Part shown: positions 11,741 through 25,861 of the stretch, one piece after another
Layout: each line of letters begins with the position of its first letter
How positions within the stretch are numbered: position 1 is the first letter of the stretch
NCBI GenBank assembly: GCA_030407085.1
Contig: CM059587.1
Coordinates: 32,833,001-32,897,000, forward strand
DNA: 64,000 bases
Direction of reading: 5' to 3'
Origin: Trichopria drosophilae
Lineage: Eukaryota > Arthropoda > Insecta > Hymenoptera > Diapriidae
The notes under the pieces: generated by a model
Told to the model about the DNA's origin: nothing
The model's database searches: none
Seen by the model: only the letters and a program-made list of their open reading frames with translations
Program-made: the position numbers and the translations under genes

Positions 11741-14700
11741 ATTATACACTACGCGAAAGCTGTAAATCCATAAACGTAACCTTACACTCGCGGCATAAAA
11801 TATCGACTACACAATCAGTAGTTTTGCGACGTAATCACATGGTTCACGAGTAACTTTAGCGTCAAGAATGATATGCGTAAATAGTATAAGATTTTACAAA
11901 ATTCCATAGTTGCGTATTTAAAAAAAACGTTGTAAACGAACAAAGAGCGATGCGGAAATAGTTGGCGTTTCTCTCCGTGGGACGAAGAACAAAATCGAGT
12001 TGTCAATTCGAAATTCCCAATCAGCACCGCGAATTACGAGTGGTAGTGCTTGCTTGTCTTCTATCGAACGTGTAAAGATGATACTTATGATTGACTAGTA
12101 ATTGTAGGATTTAGTTATCGTGTATAGAAAATATTGTAAGTTGAGCACAATTAAGTTCGGGGAATGTCATAATATTATATGTACTACTGTACTTGTAGCC
12201 GTTAACTTTTACTATTCGCCGTTTAATGTTTCGCGCGAAAACTCTATATTTATTCCCGCCTGCACTTCAGTACCCAAGTTCAGTACTGTTGACAACTCAA
12301 CAACAATTGACCAACAATATAAAAAGCCCGAAAGCAAGAAAAAAAAAAAGTCCAGAATCTTTTTCGACTACACGCTTTTTAGGGGGTTGTTTTGATAGAC
12401 TGTAAATACACTGCCACAAGTTTTTTTCCTCAAGTAGTACAAATAGCGTAAACATTTGGTTGATTCGCTTCTGAGTTGTGACAATATTTCACTCGGGTAT
12501 GTGATAGGAAAAAAATTTTTTTTTTCGATGATTTCGATTATTCTGCGAATAATATATATACACACACAGTAGATACGAGGTTGAAAATGACCGAATGTCT
12601 ATCTTACAACGGCCAGCAATTTTAGGACCTTGGTAGCCTAAAGTACAATTTTTTATATCTTTAATATTGTATATCTCCTTACGTTTTCGGATAAGGTGAC
12701 GATTCTGTTCATATGTACAATGTAAATAATTTCGAAGCAGTTCCCCAGTGAGAACGACGGCATTTAATACCGAATTCATGCAATTTCTCTATGTGTTCAT
12801 AGATCTTTCGGAACGGTGATTTTTTCCTTTAGGTATAATATATACGTATTTTCGAAGTCGAGGCGAATTTGGTACCATGGACCGGAATGCGCTTGTACCA
12901 GTGGCTTTTCGATGCAAATTCTCGATAAAGTCATTTCAGCCGCTGCATCGTTCGAGTAGATTTTTTTTTTTTTCCTTTTTAATTTTCGACGATTTTGAAG
13001 AATAAACCAATCGGAAAGCACCACCAGGTTGAAAACATTTTTCAGATGATTGATTTTCCGTCCATCAGTAGACTTTTTTATATGCACAGGATGCACTCTT
13101 CGTAAAAGCGCGTTATCTTTGGTCGACTTCTCTCCTGTCGAGGGTCGGTCTGTAGAAAATGATATTTGTAACATTTTAAACTTAATCCGAAAATAACTTG
13201 AGAAAACGATATAACATATGAAAAAAATACGCATGCTAGTAAAATGTACCGCTTTTCAGTGAATATTTGCACATAAATCTGTTAGAGAGACACCTGCCTT
13301 CTACGCAGTACACAATCATACTTATATCAGTAGAATTTTTTCTACGAGTCGATTTTCCGTCCATTTTATAATGATGACACTTTTATTAGTAGATTAATTG
13401 TTGGTGGAACTTAATAGTCGACCAATAGCGAAATTCTGAAAGCTACGTAGTAAAAATTGAAACCAATCATTCCAATGGCACATTTCCGCCAATGGTTACG
13501 TCGAACGAAAGACTGTAAAGCCCCGTTGTAATTTACTTTAGTGTTTTTCGTAGCTAGAAAATGTAACTACCAAAAAGAAAGATTCTTCGTTTTTTTTTAA
13601 CGAAAGGCGGTCGAATCGGCGATTTACTAACAGGTACGTTGTCATTTAATGAACACGTCACAATTGGGACAATGTCGATTAATGATCCGGCAGGTCACAA
13701 GTAATGGTCGAAAACTTTCGACGTCGTGACGTCACGACATTATTTCGAAACACGTAGGGCAGCAAGGTTTAATTCGAAAAGTGACAGACGGTCCATGATG
13801 CCAAATGAATCGCCAACATGTTTTCTAACTTATGGGACAAAGACTTTGGAGAAAAGTTAGCGATACCCCGACGAGCATTGCTACATGACTAAAAAAAAAG
13901 AGATGAGACTTTTCAGACCTGATTCGAATTTATAAGTCTGAAACCGCGTCGTTCGGGAAACGGATGAATCGTGAAACGCGATGAAACTTTTTCAGTAACG
14001 ACCCTACTTTTTGAGCTAAGCGTCGAAAAAGAAACGATTACTTCGAGCGACGGGCGGAGGACAATGCATTTATTAAGGAATTTCTCATCTGTAAGGGACT
14101 CCCGGGTTATATAGACGTTCTATGTAAATTATGAATTTACTTGAGAACAAAACGAATAATTTATTTTTCGAGCGATTATTATTACTCACTCGTTTGCGTA
14201 GGTTTTAATTGTAGCGGATTATTGCAATTAGTAAGTCTACTTGTAAAAATAACGCCGATTGAACGTAATAGAATAAAATTTCAAACAGCGTTTTTTTTTT
14301 TATTTGAAAGTGCAATCGAGAAGCAAAACTTTTAAAAATGATTTCACAAGAACTACTTCTCTGCTTTGATTTGATTTGACGTCTCAAGGTTTCTATCTTA
14401 TTTTTAGACGAAATTTTGACCAATTACGTTTAATCGGCGGATTTAGGGTTGCTCCTAAACCTTGTGTGATGGGACCTTTGGGTCCTGGCGGCATCAAGCC
14501 TAGAAAATTTAAGACTAGCGGACCTTGTACTTTGACACTTGATGATCGAGTAGAAGTTTTTAAATTCTATTCAAGTAGTACATACTCCTTTCTTAACTGC
14601 AGCATTATTTGACTTTATATCATTGCTTATTACGCGATGTACCATACTAGCATTTTACATTTAATCCGAAATAGCCGTAGATCAATAACACTAGCGGGCA

Positions 14701-16055
14701 GAGCCGAATTTTTCAGGTTGTTTCAAAGGGCCATTGTCTAAAATTATAAATTGTTGCACTTTTTTTAAAAAAACGTTTTTTTTCATACGAAGTATACGAT
14801 TATTTTCGATTATTATTTAATACAAATTGTTTGTTTTTTCTGTTTTTTTTTACGAAGATGAAATATTCGGAAGATGGTAAATTGTCGTCTAGAGAATCGG
14901 CAGCTCCGATTTTTATCCCTCGACGGTAGTATTGTACGTTAATTTATGAAAGAAGGGAGAGGCGGAAGAAGAGCACGCGTCGTTCCGGATCAAAGCGACT
15001 CGACGACGCCGACGACGTGTAGAAATTGTAACTAGAAAAAAATGCGAAGGACGCAGAGGAATAAGCGGCAGGTCAGACGTGGGGGACAGGTTCGGGAAAA
15101 GGATCGACCCGTTATTTCTCGGTAGGGCAAATTTTGAAGTGCAGGCTTTCTTTATGTGGAAATCGTGCATCGATACGGAACAACTCTCATACTCATATTG
15201 TAACTAAAATTCACGAGGTCGCGAATGTTAATTGGAATCTGTAAAAACTGTATCATAATTGTACAAAATAAGATAGGAGTGATATAAATCAAAAAAATCT
15301 TTGTTTTCCTTCTTATTCATCCTTATCCTTTGTGTGGAAGTCAGCGTGGGATGCGGCGAGCGTCGGCAGCTTCACATTCCTCGAAGGTCTCAATCCTCAG
15401 ACGTTACTATTGATGCGTTTGACTAATGTCCCGAAATGACATTATACAGATGCCCGGTGCTGTTTTTATTTTTCATTTTATATATATTTTTTTTTAAGAA
15501 TTTAATTCTAATATTCAATACGTGAAATAATACAGCACTGGGGCGACGATTTACAAAATCAGTTTGTTTTTTTAAGACAAAGTCGATAGAACTGAAAAAA
15601 CGTAAGAACCGTTTTCTACACGGAAAAATTTAAGGATGTGTAACTACTGAATGAGAGGAAGCAGCTGTAAAGTAGTACATTGGTAGTGAAGGTAAGTGAG
15701 AGCCTGTATATTAGAGAGGCTTTCAAACATTTTATTTCTAATAATTGGTTTAGATTGATGTTTTTAGTACACGGTCAGACTGTAAAACAGCTTAGTGGTG
15801 CTGTTGTGTCTTGCCTTTTGGTTATACATATTTAGTTAGTAAGTAAATTCTCTGATGTATATAGGGCATTCCTGATATAAGCAATGAAGTCGATTATTAT
15901 TATTATTACACGGACAATTCCACAGAACTTTTAAATTGTGATTGTAAAAAAAATTAATTTCAGAGCACAATGACAATGTATAGACTGTATCTACATGAGT
16001 TTATAGTTTATAAAATGCGATTGAAAATATTTTTAAATATAATCCTCAACGTTTT
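11741..16055. other. Intergenic or intronic spacer, no gene recognised
   Basis: Short open frames occur on both strands (for example 12797-13234 on the minus strand and 14376-14612 on the plus strand) but show no known domain, no consistent codon use and no convincing splice partners. Several poly-A and poly-T runs are present. I see no structured repeat that I can delimit. Confidence 0.4.
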
Positions 16056-16475
16056 AAAACCCTGTGATTGGAGCAAATTTTAAAGTTTATCAAGCTCCAC
16101 CGCATTTTTTTTGTAGTTGGCAATATTGGCCTTGATAACATACACTATAGTGGACGGTTGAAGTACAGATGTTTTGTTGTAACTAATTTGACGACAACTT
16201 TGAATATTACATTTTTTAAAGTCACTCCTTCATGTAATGTAAAATCAAAAGATGAGCACTTTTTTATTTAATAATCATAGCATGGCAGTCTATAATTTCG
16301 AGAATTTGATTTTTTTTTATCTTTATATTTAATTCAAAGTCAAAAAAGTTGAGGACCATTACAACATTTTTATTAAACAAGATATAAACTAAGAATTGAC
16401 CAAAATAATTCGATAATAAGTTGAAAAAAATTATCAACTCTAAGCTAAATTCGACTATTCTCGAAAATCAGCCAT
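16056..16475 (+). repeat. Interspersed repeat, copy 1
   Basis: The segment at about 16068-16290 matches, with scattered substitutions and small indels, the reverse complement of 54130-54362. Shared pieces include GTTTATCAAGCTCCAC, ACATACACTATAG and ACTAATTTGACGACAA. The following part, about 16325-16475, matches 56440-56590 in the same orientation (shared AATCGATAATAAGTTG-like and ATTATCAACTC pieces). All three look like fragments of one interspersed family. No terminal repeats or coding domain are visible, so its class (decayed retroelement tail or MITE) is undecided. Confidence 0.6.
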
Positions 16476-19400
16476 AAACGTTTTGTTTTGTATATTGCGT
16501 AAATATAGGAAAATATTACATTATAGTTGTGGTCGATTAAGAATAATATCATTATCTTGTAAAAGAATAAAAAGTATTTCAACGCGACTTCATAGGAAAA
16601 ATGGGTTCGGAAAAATGTTATTTCTTGTTAAATTTTTACTAATCATTGGTACAAATTAAAAATCCATATTCTCAAGTTATTACGTTAATTTAAAAAAAAA
16701 CAGCTTTTTACAACCTACAAACAATGCCTTGTAAAATTAACCCATTTTGTGCTGTCTTAATCGCCTTTAATAATTTCAGTTGTAGTCTTTTTATGAGACT
16801 ATATTTAAAATATATTTGACACACATTTTTCCGATTACCAATTTTAAAGAAAATAAAGTTTATACAAATATACGAATATTAATTGCAAATTATTTGTGTT
16901 CTTTTCTTTCTCTCATTTGCCAAAATTTTACAAAGTTACTATTTCGATAGAATTTCAATTTATTTAAAGCATTTAGCTCCAAAGCATCCTCAAAATAACA
17001 CGAATGACTATTAACCAACGTAAATTATAGATTTATTTAATTTTTAATTTATTTTGTATGCTTTTGACGACCTGGGGAAGAACAATTGTTTTTGTCTCTT
17101 GGAGATTCATTGTATGTTCAATCAAATTTATACGCATTTAATTAAATTTTGTTCACTTTATTAATTCGTGATCGACCAGTAGTACGATTTAAACGAGTAA
17201 ACTAGTATAATCGCATGAAAAAGAACGCAGAACAATGAGTATATGGCGTTTATTAAATGGTTGCATTTGTTAACAAAAGAAAGAGAAATATGTATAGAGG
17301 ATTTAAAAACGTAATGGCTTTGTTCGTTGAAATAATTATTGAAGTACAAATACTGAAATAATAATGTTTAATAATCGAAGTATGGTGTATTTATAATCAG
17401 TCGAATACAGCTTCTAAATTTTGAATATGGTTCAGTTATAACCAATTTTCATACAATATTACACATGAAGGTAAATAATTTATAGGACTATATCAAAACG
17501 GAACTATGTTAAAGGTGACGTATTTAACTGTGATACATCCAACTATTTCCATTTATTTGTATAAAAAACATAAAATTTGAACACTTGTCTAGTTATATTA
17601 GTAATTTTATACGTATGCAATAACTATAATAAAAATGTGTATATTCTAATCCAATTTCATACTTGAAAAACACCTAAAATTTGTTGTAGTTTATGTTTTC
17701 TTTAATATTAAAAAATGTATTTGCTTGATGTCTTAAATTTCAAGTTTAAAAAATTTGAATTTAACATTATTAATTAATTCTTAATGTTTACAATTATAAA
17801 ATGGTGAATAAAAATTAGTGTTGTTTGTGAACCTATTCATAAATATATATTTAAGAAGGAAATTATTAGATTTACATCTTAGTGGAAAAATTCTTCTATT
17901 AAACGATGGCTCTAGTTTTTTGTTGGTTATTTTCCAATCGTTAAGAAGTGTTAAAGCATCCTCTCTGTAGTTGGATTTAATACAATTATTAAAATTCATT
18001 CTTTACACTTAAATGTATCAATTCATTAAAATATAATAAAAAATACACAGTGACTTGTTCTAGAGAGTTAAACAAAATAATATCATATACTTTACACTTA
18101 TTTTACTGCAGTAATATTTACATATATTAGTGGTACAAGAACAAAAACAAAAATTACGACTGGTATCGCTAAATGTGACAATTTTCATGAAACCACACAA
18201 GTATGTGAACACAGAGGAAATATTAATTTCCGATAGGTAGCTACATTTTAATTTGGAGTTATCGCAATTATGCGTTATTCACAAATCGAGAGTTTATATA
18301 AGACGATTTTCCTCGCATTTCGATAATTGCGAGTTATGTGACATATGTATTGATTCCAAGCAATTGTTATTTACAACTCTTATAGGAAAAAAACTGAGTT
18401 ATTGGAACGACAGGGAAGTGCAGGGCAAACTGACTAAATAAATAATATTAATAAATAATATTAGTCAGAAAATACGAAATTACAGATGCTACTTCAAAAT
18501 ATGATCAAATTAAATAGTTGATATACATAAATTTGTATTAACTATTTTGAATGGTATTCGTCACATTGTAGTTGTTTTAAATATTTTAAATCGTTGACAA
18601 CTATTTCAGTTAATAAAATAGAAAAACAAAAGTAACTAAGTTAAATAGTAATTTTAAAGAACTTAAATGATTAATTCTACTATATCAATTAGTTGCTATA
18701 ACTAGGACATGTTAGTTACGATATTTCTGTCGGTCCTTGAATAACAATTCAAAATAGTTGCAGTAACCGAATACTAACCGTCTTATTTAAATGTATCCTT
18801 TTTTTCAACTATTTAATTTTTCCGAGACTTCTATTTAAATTCCTTACAAATAATTTCACAGAGAATTAAATTTCAATGAAATATAATTAAAGTTGAAAAA
18901 AGGAAGATAAAAAATCTTCCATGATGATATGTTGTCTATCTATTACTCTGGAATGTAGACGATTGTTCATGTAAATTATATACATCGTCTACAGTGTACT
19001 AATAGTATATTATGATAAAAGTGTGCTAAAGTAATTTTAGATGTATGAGAAGTATATCGCTGGAATTAAGCAAACTGTGACATTTTCACTCTTCAGACAT
19101 TATATTTAACGTATACGTCGTACGATAGTTTAAAAAATATGGAGAATGTCGAATGTATCTCTTCGTGATCATTTACTATTCTTAATAACTGAAATACGTT
19201 CTATCAGAATATTCGAAATTTATGAGAAGTTGGAGAAAAAGGTTTGAAGAACTTTGAAGTATTAGCTGATAGCGAGCCACAAAGACTGATCTTAAAGTAT
19301 ACAAATAGAAATACTATCTTATTTCTTCAGTAACATTATCCGATTTAAAGCACAAGAGGGACCTACAGTATTATGTCAAGATAACAAAGAACATATATCA

Positions 19401-20069
19401 TTAATTATTCAGTATCATAAGAACAGCCAAGGAGATATTAAAACAGTGAGAATGTTATATTATTTGAAAGTCTTAATGGCATTTAAGGGTATCATCTGAT
19501 AATCTCTAGGATAAACGAAATCTTTTCCGGATATCTAATGAATATCTTGACTATATATTTTAGTTATGAGGGGCATTACTCAAGATTCATTTGTTTCTCG
19601 ATGGATTGCTATTTCATAAGCTGTGAAGTAAGTATTTATATAAGTCGGCATATCGAATAATTCTTCATTTCCCAAACATTACAATATTAATTCGCATTAT
19701 CACTACAACGTGTTAATATTTTCTGAATCTATTTATAGCTTTGTAGATTCATATATGAAGTATACATTGGGATGTTTACTATAAGGGTTGGAAGTGTCCT
19801 CCCTCGTAACTAATGGTTTAGATTTATTAATGTAATATCTTCATTTTGATTTAAAATGCGAATACGGAAATCTGTTATATGGATGGATTTAAATGTGCAT
19901 AATTGAATATAAATTATTGCATTTCTTTCGTGTCTTTTTTAATGAATATTATAAATCATGATAATTGATTAACGTTTATTACAATTAAAGAAAAAGTAGC
20001 GTGGAAAAGGGGATCTATCGTGAGAATATGAGTAACAAAATTATTATACATATAGTAATAAAATTATAT
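16476..20069. other. AT-rich spacer with possible decayed MITE near 18.47-18.84 kb
   Basis: No gene is recognised. Around 18470-18840 the sequence is enriched in AACTATTT/AAATAGTT words on both strands, as in the composite element at 35.9-36.9 kb. It may be a decayed relative, but I could not find clean ends. The remainder is plain AT-rich sequence. Confidence 0.35.
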
Positions 20070-20358
20070 AGTTTACAAATATTTTTAAAAAGTAAATATT
20101 GACTCCTTTCCATATTTTTTATGATAATTTCTTATACAATTTCTCTCAGTGAAGGTAGTAATTTTCTGAAATGACTATTTCAAAATAGTGGAGTCTATTT
20201 GTCTATTATGAGAAGTAGCATTTTGAATCATGAAACAATAGTTAAACATTACTATTTCAGAATAGTTATTTTAATTATTACCATTCCTAGTCCTCATTTC
20301 ACACTATGATTCATAGTAAAAAAATGGTCATTTCAGCTACTTTCTTTTTCTACGTGTA
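20070..20358 (-). mobile_element. MITE copy (TACAC...GTAGAAAAA end), related to the 35.9-kb element
   Basis: Read on the minus strand, this segment begins TACACGTAGAAAAAGAAAG and continues through CATAGTGTGAAATGAGGAC and TTCACTGAGAGAAATTGTA to a stretch ending near GTCAATATTTACTTTTTA. The plus strand at 35889-36175 carries the same sequence with few changes over about 280 bp. Two such copies 15 kb apart in opposite orientation show a dispersed element. No open frame of note is present, so it is non-autonomous. The inner boundary near 20070 is approximate because the matching copy runs into a simple AT repeat. Confidence 0.7.
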
Positions 20359-23170
20359 CGTAAACATGCATTGGCTTCGAATGAAATTGATTATTTTATA
20401 AATATTATAAAATATATATACATATATTAACATAAATATTATAAAATATAGTGCAGAACAGTAATGAATAAATTGGCGTTTATTTATTTGTATGAAATGT
20501 TTTTTAATTAAACCAGAATCGAAGGAGTTTTCCGGTCATTTCGAGTATTTTTTTACTACATACTTTTTATCGAGTATTTATTAATACGTTATTTTAATTT
20601 GAAAACGAGTACAAGAGAAATACGATATAGGATAGAAAATTAATATTTTAACTGAATTATATGCATCGATTTTATATGGAAATGTTTATGTGCCAAATAC
20701 AAAAAAGTTTGTGAACACTCTGAATTATAAAATGGATTATAGTACATTAACGAATACATTATCGATTAATCTTTTATTGTAAAAAAACGTTAATCATTTA
20801 GCAAGATTTGTAATATTCATTTAAAATATACGTGAAACAAATGTAATAATTTGTAACCAATAATGTACATTTCATTCCATCTATATCACAGATTTCCGTA
20901 TTTTAATTCTAAATAAAAATGAAGATATTTCACACATTAAATAATGCGTTATATCTCCGCATCCTATGTAGACAAAATTTTAACTTTCTTTTGAAGTACA
21001 GAAATAAAATGTTCAGTTATTGCAATCAGTTTTATGTTATACATTATTATTTCTTGGCCATTAAATTTTGGAAATTATGCATTTTGAAAATTTTATTTTT
21101 CCGACTTTTAACGCTGATAAAGTCTCAGAAATTTGTCTCGGCATTGTTAATTCTTTTATGAATATTACATGCCCAGACCTTTAAAATGGCCTTTGTAAAA
21201 AGTTGCTACGATTTTTTGTTCCAGTATTGTGATTTTTTGCAAATTTTTGATATTACGCCTCGAGTCGGAATTATTTTTAAAAAAGGCCAAAATTTCGTGA
21301 ATATGCAATTTATTTATGATTCACGCATCGACATGCTGTGTGTCTTGTAAAGATAAAGCAAAATACGAAAATTTATCAAAAATATACGCTTTTTGAATGT
21401 TAACTACAATTAAAAATTAAGATTTACGTAAAAACGACCCAAATTTTAAAGCAATTAATATTCCTCAAAGACATTATTAGTACATTAATAAAATCTAAAT
21501 ATATGGAATTTAACAAATGAGTCAACGAAATTCGAATAACAAAATGATTAGTTATAAACAATTCATAATTACTTTGTAAACTTTTGTTTTGTCAACGTGA
21601 GCTCCTTTCGCTTCCCATATATTGTTTTCCAGATGAAACTCTTCTACAAAATTTAATTATTTGGTGTTCCAAGTTTTATTTGGGATGCACAAATCGCGAA
21701 TAAACTGTACGTGTACGAAATTTGGCATTTTTTTTACAGAAAACCGTAGTCACATTTTACAAAGGCTATTTTAAAGTTCTTGAATTGTAATATTCATAAG
21801 AAAAATTGATAATGGCCAGAAAAATTTGTGAAACGTTTAGTCAGCGTTTTATTCGGAAGTATATAATTAAAAATTTCGAAAATTTAACAGTTAAGAAATA
21901 AGAATGTATAAAGTAAAAGTGAATGCACTAATTGAAAGCTTTATTTATGTAATTCAGAAATCCATTAAGTTTTTCAACATCTTCAGTTGCAGATATGACG
22001 AATTATTTGACACGCGTGACAATTCAAAGCGTTATTCAGTTTGTACTGTCTAGTTATTGGTTGCTTTTTATATATTAAGTCCTAATTTTAGCAGAAAATA
22101 ACTTCTTATATATACTACTGATATATTAAACTATTATATATTACTAAATCATAATAAGTCTTTAAATTTTGCGTCGCCTTGTAATTTGCTCATTTTCATG
22201 TTACTTTTTATACGTTTGGAATTATGAATATAGTTCAATATACTTTAACCATATGTGTTTATTACTGAATTTACATGTATTCAAAAAGCAGTAATCTATA
22301 CATCATAATTACAATAATATGCTCATAAAAGAAGTTAGTAAAATTGCAGTTAGTAAGCACTTGTGTAATTGATTGACATTTATCGATGGCGCGAAATCTG
22401 AACAAGAACGTTATTTTATTTTATCACGTGAGTGATCGTTTGAAAAATGTAAAACAGAAATAACCTCAATTGATTAATTTCGATTAGTGTTTTTAAATGC
22501 TCCTACAGTCTTTCCAATATTGATAATATTATGCAAAACATTAGAAAATTATATTAACTGTTTGATTCCAACGACAGTTTGAAAAATAGTATCTTAATTC
22601 GTAATGACATAATTATTTTAGTACTTTTTTTAAAACATCTATAAAACATAGATGAATTTCTTTAATTATTTTAATAATGGCAACGCACTTTAAAGTTTGT
22701 TTTTTCATATTTCTAGTGTTTTTCATCCTAAAAAATTAAGAAATTGAAAAAAACGATGTAATGTTCACAATATTAAAAAAATGTTTGCGTCCAAGGAAAG
22801 CGATCAAGACCCTGCCGATGAGCACACTTGATCGACCGTTACGAAGCGCATTTTTTAATAGTTTAATGACACATACTACAGGGACATTTTTCGACATTCT
22901 CAAAAAATGCTTTTTTCTGGCTACATAAATTAAAATAATAGTTAGGAGTGTCGCGTGAACTGATATCACAGTTACGCAATTATTTACAATATTATTGTTT
23001 ACAACATTTATTATTGTCTACTTAATTATAATAATGACCAAAAAATACCAAGATCTTCTTCACTTAGTACTTTTATATTTATAATTCAAATTTGCATTTA
23101 CAAGTTTAGATATGTTGTAGTCGCTCTGTGTAAGTCGTTGGATGCGATACAGAAAAATGCTCATGTATAT
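20359..23170. other. AT-rich spacer, nothing recognised
   Basis: No gene, RNA gene or delimitable repeat was found. The open frames at 20919-21161 (+) and 22736-22969 (-) are short and hydrophobic or basic through AT bias, and resemble no family I know. Confidence 0.4.
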
Positions 23171-23333
23171 GTATTCCGTTAAGGTTTTCAACAGTAACTG
23201 GAACATTTGGTATAGGTTGGCACCAATTATAGTTACTGTTGCAGCTCTATTCTAAGTCAGCTGTTACTCGCATAACGTTGACATATATATGTATGTACGT
23301 TGTGTGCTCGATCTTCACATAAAATATGAAATA

Positions 23334-23364
<31 letters not shown>

Positions 23365-23746
23365 TTATTCTCCTCAACTTTAGTGTCTCTAAAATATTTT
23401 TTGGAGTATTTAATGAGATTCAGTTTATCATGATTAATTTTATTTGCTGCGGCAGTTACCTGATTACAATAATCAGATCCGAAAATTAACATTTCGTAAT
23501 TTCTTTTTAGATTAATTAAACCTCTTTAAACGCTCTAAAAAATATCTTATCGACATTAAAGTTGAGAAGAATAACGTTTGGTTGTTATTTATTTCATACT
23601 ACATCTATAAATCGAGTACTAGAAACAATTATAACGTTAGATACGTTATACGCCATCAGCTGACTTGAAATAGACCTCCAACAGTAAATGTCATTGGTGT
23701 CAACCCACCAAATATTTCGGTAACTGTTAGAACCCTAATGGAGTGC
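23171..23746. mobile_element. Foldback (long inverted-repeat) element, about 576 bp
   Basis: The left arm (about 23171-23420) is the imperfect reverse complement of the right arm (about 23515-23746). Outer shared pieces include CAACAGTAACT against the complement of the AACAGTAAATG region near 23670-23690, and CAGCTGACTT near 23250-23270 and 23658. Inner shared pieces include TCTCCTCAACTTTAGTGTC and its partner near 23555. The loop centre is near 23440-23510. The left arm holds a (TAA)n run at about 23332-23363. It would fold into one long hairpin. The ORFs over it are chance products of the symmetrical sequence. No target-site duplication is obvious. Confidence 0.7.
23332..23363. repeat. (TAA)n microsatellite
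   Basis: About ten uninterrupted AAT/ATA/TAA units inside the left arm of the foldback element. The right arm lacks it, so it expanded after the inverted structure arose. Confidence 0.95.
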
Positions 23747-25008
23747 ACCTCATAACGATCATAGTGTTAAAACGGAGCAAAATCTCACGACTTTTACTTA
23801 ATGAAGTATGGGAAAAATTATACAAAAATCGAAAATTGTCTATTTAGATGACATTTTTCAAATTTTTAACGCAATACATTTACTACTGTAGAAGTTGTTT
23901 TTCCATTTTTCGGCCACGTCCACATCCTTTTTTACGCATTTGAAAAGTGCAATCTGCCGAAATGTGCATGCTAATATGTAATTATTTATTGTAAATTGTT
24001 CAACTTTAAGATGATCGAATATAGTAAGGAAAATGGAGATATTACTTATAAATTTCTCGACCATTTAAATTAATAATTAATAATATCGATCAACCTCTTC
24101 TTATAAGCAAAATTTTAGAACCACATACTATTGGATTTATTATGAAAATTCGTCCCTCCATCGCTTATAATTTAAACTATTGTTCATAATGCGCTTTGCA
24201 CCATGATGTCATATTGTGCTTTTCAACGAGACTAATGACATCCTTGCCCTGGACGCGATAATCAATTTTAATTTTGTAAGAATAATAATAATTTTCAATT
24301 TATCTTGCATTTGCCGGGATATAACTTTTAAGCAATGATAAAATGAAGACGACGTTCTACGTTAGTATATTAGTACTAGATGCCGGTCTAGCCAATATTA
24401 AATAATTATTTGTATATTTCTCCACTGTTTTAATCAATTCTTTTTTTAGTTGTTTTATTTATTTATTTATTTACTTTTCACCCATTGTATCATACGAGTG
24501 AGAGGATCGTAATACTAAGAAATAAACATTTATTGATAAACTGGAGAAATTGTCGAATATAAATTAAAAAAAAGTAAAGAGTAAGTTAAGATGTTCCAAC
24601 TATTTCTGCACTACGTATTAAGATTTATTTTGAAGTTAGGTTCGAAGCATTAAGTGAATCCAGTACTTAATTTTCAATTTGCAAAATGAATAAATATTTT
24701 TTAAAATACCAAAAATGTTTCTACTTTTTTGATAATTCTAGTTTCGTTTTTGAGACTCTCCTTAACAATTAAGGATATGCATTTTGCGAAATTTTGAATT
24801 TAAGAAAAATATTTGTCTTTAATTCTTTTTTGTTTTGTTTCTGAATCACTTTCTAAGAAATAAGGGTATGAATTTTGCAAAATTTTAATATTGTACGAAA
24901 CTGCAATGGTAAAAATGCTGGAAATATCATTACATTTTTTGTTCTATTTCGCATTATTTCTCGCCCAAAATAGTGTCCGAATAAAAGTATTTAAATTTAT
25001 TAAATTAC
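23747..25008. other. AT-rich spacer
   Basis: No gene is recognised. A short (TTTA)n run lies at about 24455-24474. The minus-strand frame at 23858-24064 has no recognisable motif. Confidence 0.4.
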
Positions 25009-25861
25009 ACAGGTCAACAAAATAAGGCCTATCTCCATACCCAGAAATAGGACTATCCTTTTGAAAGGTTTTCAATACGCTAAATCCTAATCTGCCCGCA
25101 GAATTGTTCGGTTCCAGATTTTGAGATATCCTAACCTAAAAGTGCAAAAACACCGCGTTGTTCGTTTTCAGTAAGTTTCCATGGATGAACAAGATGTTTG
25201 TTCGCAATTTGGCAAAACGCCAAAAGGTTTTTACTTCCAATTCGAATTTTTCGTCGATTTATCGAAGTTTTTGTTAAGGCACGATTATGATCTTCGTTTG
25301 TTGCAATTTTGAGTTAGGATATCTCAAAACCTTGATGCGATAGAGCCCTTTTGCGACCAGATTGGAATTCAGCACAACAAAAACCTTCGGAATAGGTTCC
25401 GATGAATGCACTTTAATCTGGTTTTTACCAAATTGCGAACAAATATATATTGATCCGCCACAAAAACTTACTAAAATGGATAAAAGCGATGTTTTATGCA
25501 CTTATATGTTATAACATATGCTAAAAGATATCCTATAGGGTATCTGAAAATCTTGACATGATGGGACAATTCTGAGCAATAGGACAAAAAAAATCGTTTC
25601 GGAATGTCTAAAAGAGGATTATTAAGCTAACGAATGTCACTTTTAACTTGCGTTTGGCCAAATTACGAATGACCATATTATATCGCCACAAAACCCTATT
25701 GAAAATTGTAAAAACTTAATGGTGTTTTTTGCCCATTTATGTTACCATATCTCAAAATCTTGACTCCATAAAATAATTCTGCGCCCAGATTTAGATTCAA
25801 CGCGATGCAAATCTTCGGAAGAAACAGTGGGGTTTCTGGTTATAAATTTTGTTGGCCTTGT
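25009..25861. mobile_element. Modular repeat element with short TIRs, about 850 bp
   Basis: The ends are inverted: ACAGGTCAACAAAAT at 25009 and its imperfect complement ending ATTTTGTTGGCCTTGT at 25861. The interior is made of about four modules of roughly 225 bp centred on the words TTTGAGATATCCTAAC, AGGATATCTCAAAAC, AAGATATCCTATAGGGTAT and ACCATATCTCAAAATC, the first in one orientation and the others reversed. Each module also carries an ATCTGG/CCAGAT word and a GCGAAC or ATTTGGCAAA-type word. Related single modules occur at 46100-46265 and, inverted, at 47705-47870. There is no coding capacity. It is probably a non-autonomous transposon or the seed of a dispersed satellite. Confidence 0.65.

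Noticed and set aside
12797..13234. A 145-codon minus-strand open frame
   Set aside because: No domain, a poly-lysine stretch from a T-run, no supporting splice sites and overlapping alternative frames.
14376..14612. Plus-strand frame with a Gly/Pro-rich stretch that looked exon-like
   Set aside because: No acceptor or donor fits and no family is recognised; composition alone is not enough.
25009..25861. Regularly spaced repeats considered as a CRISPR-like array
   Set aside because: Units are long, diverged and in mixed orientation inside a eukaryotic repeat element; nothing CRISPR-like.
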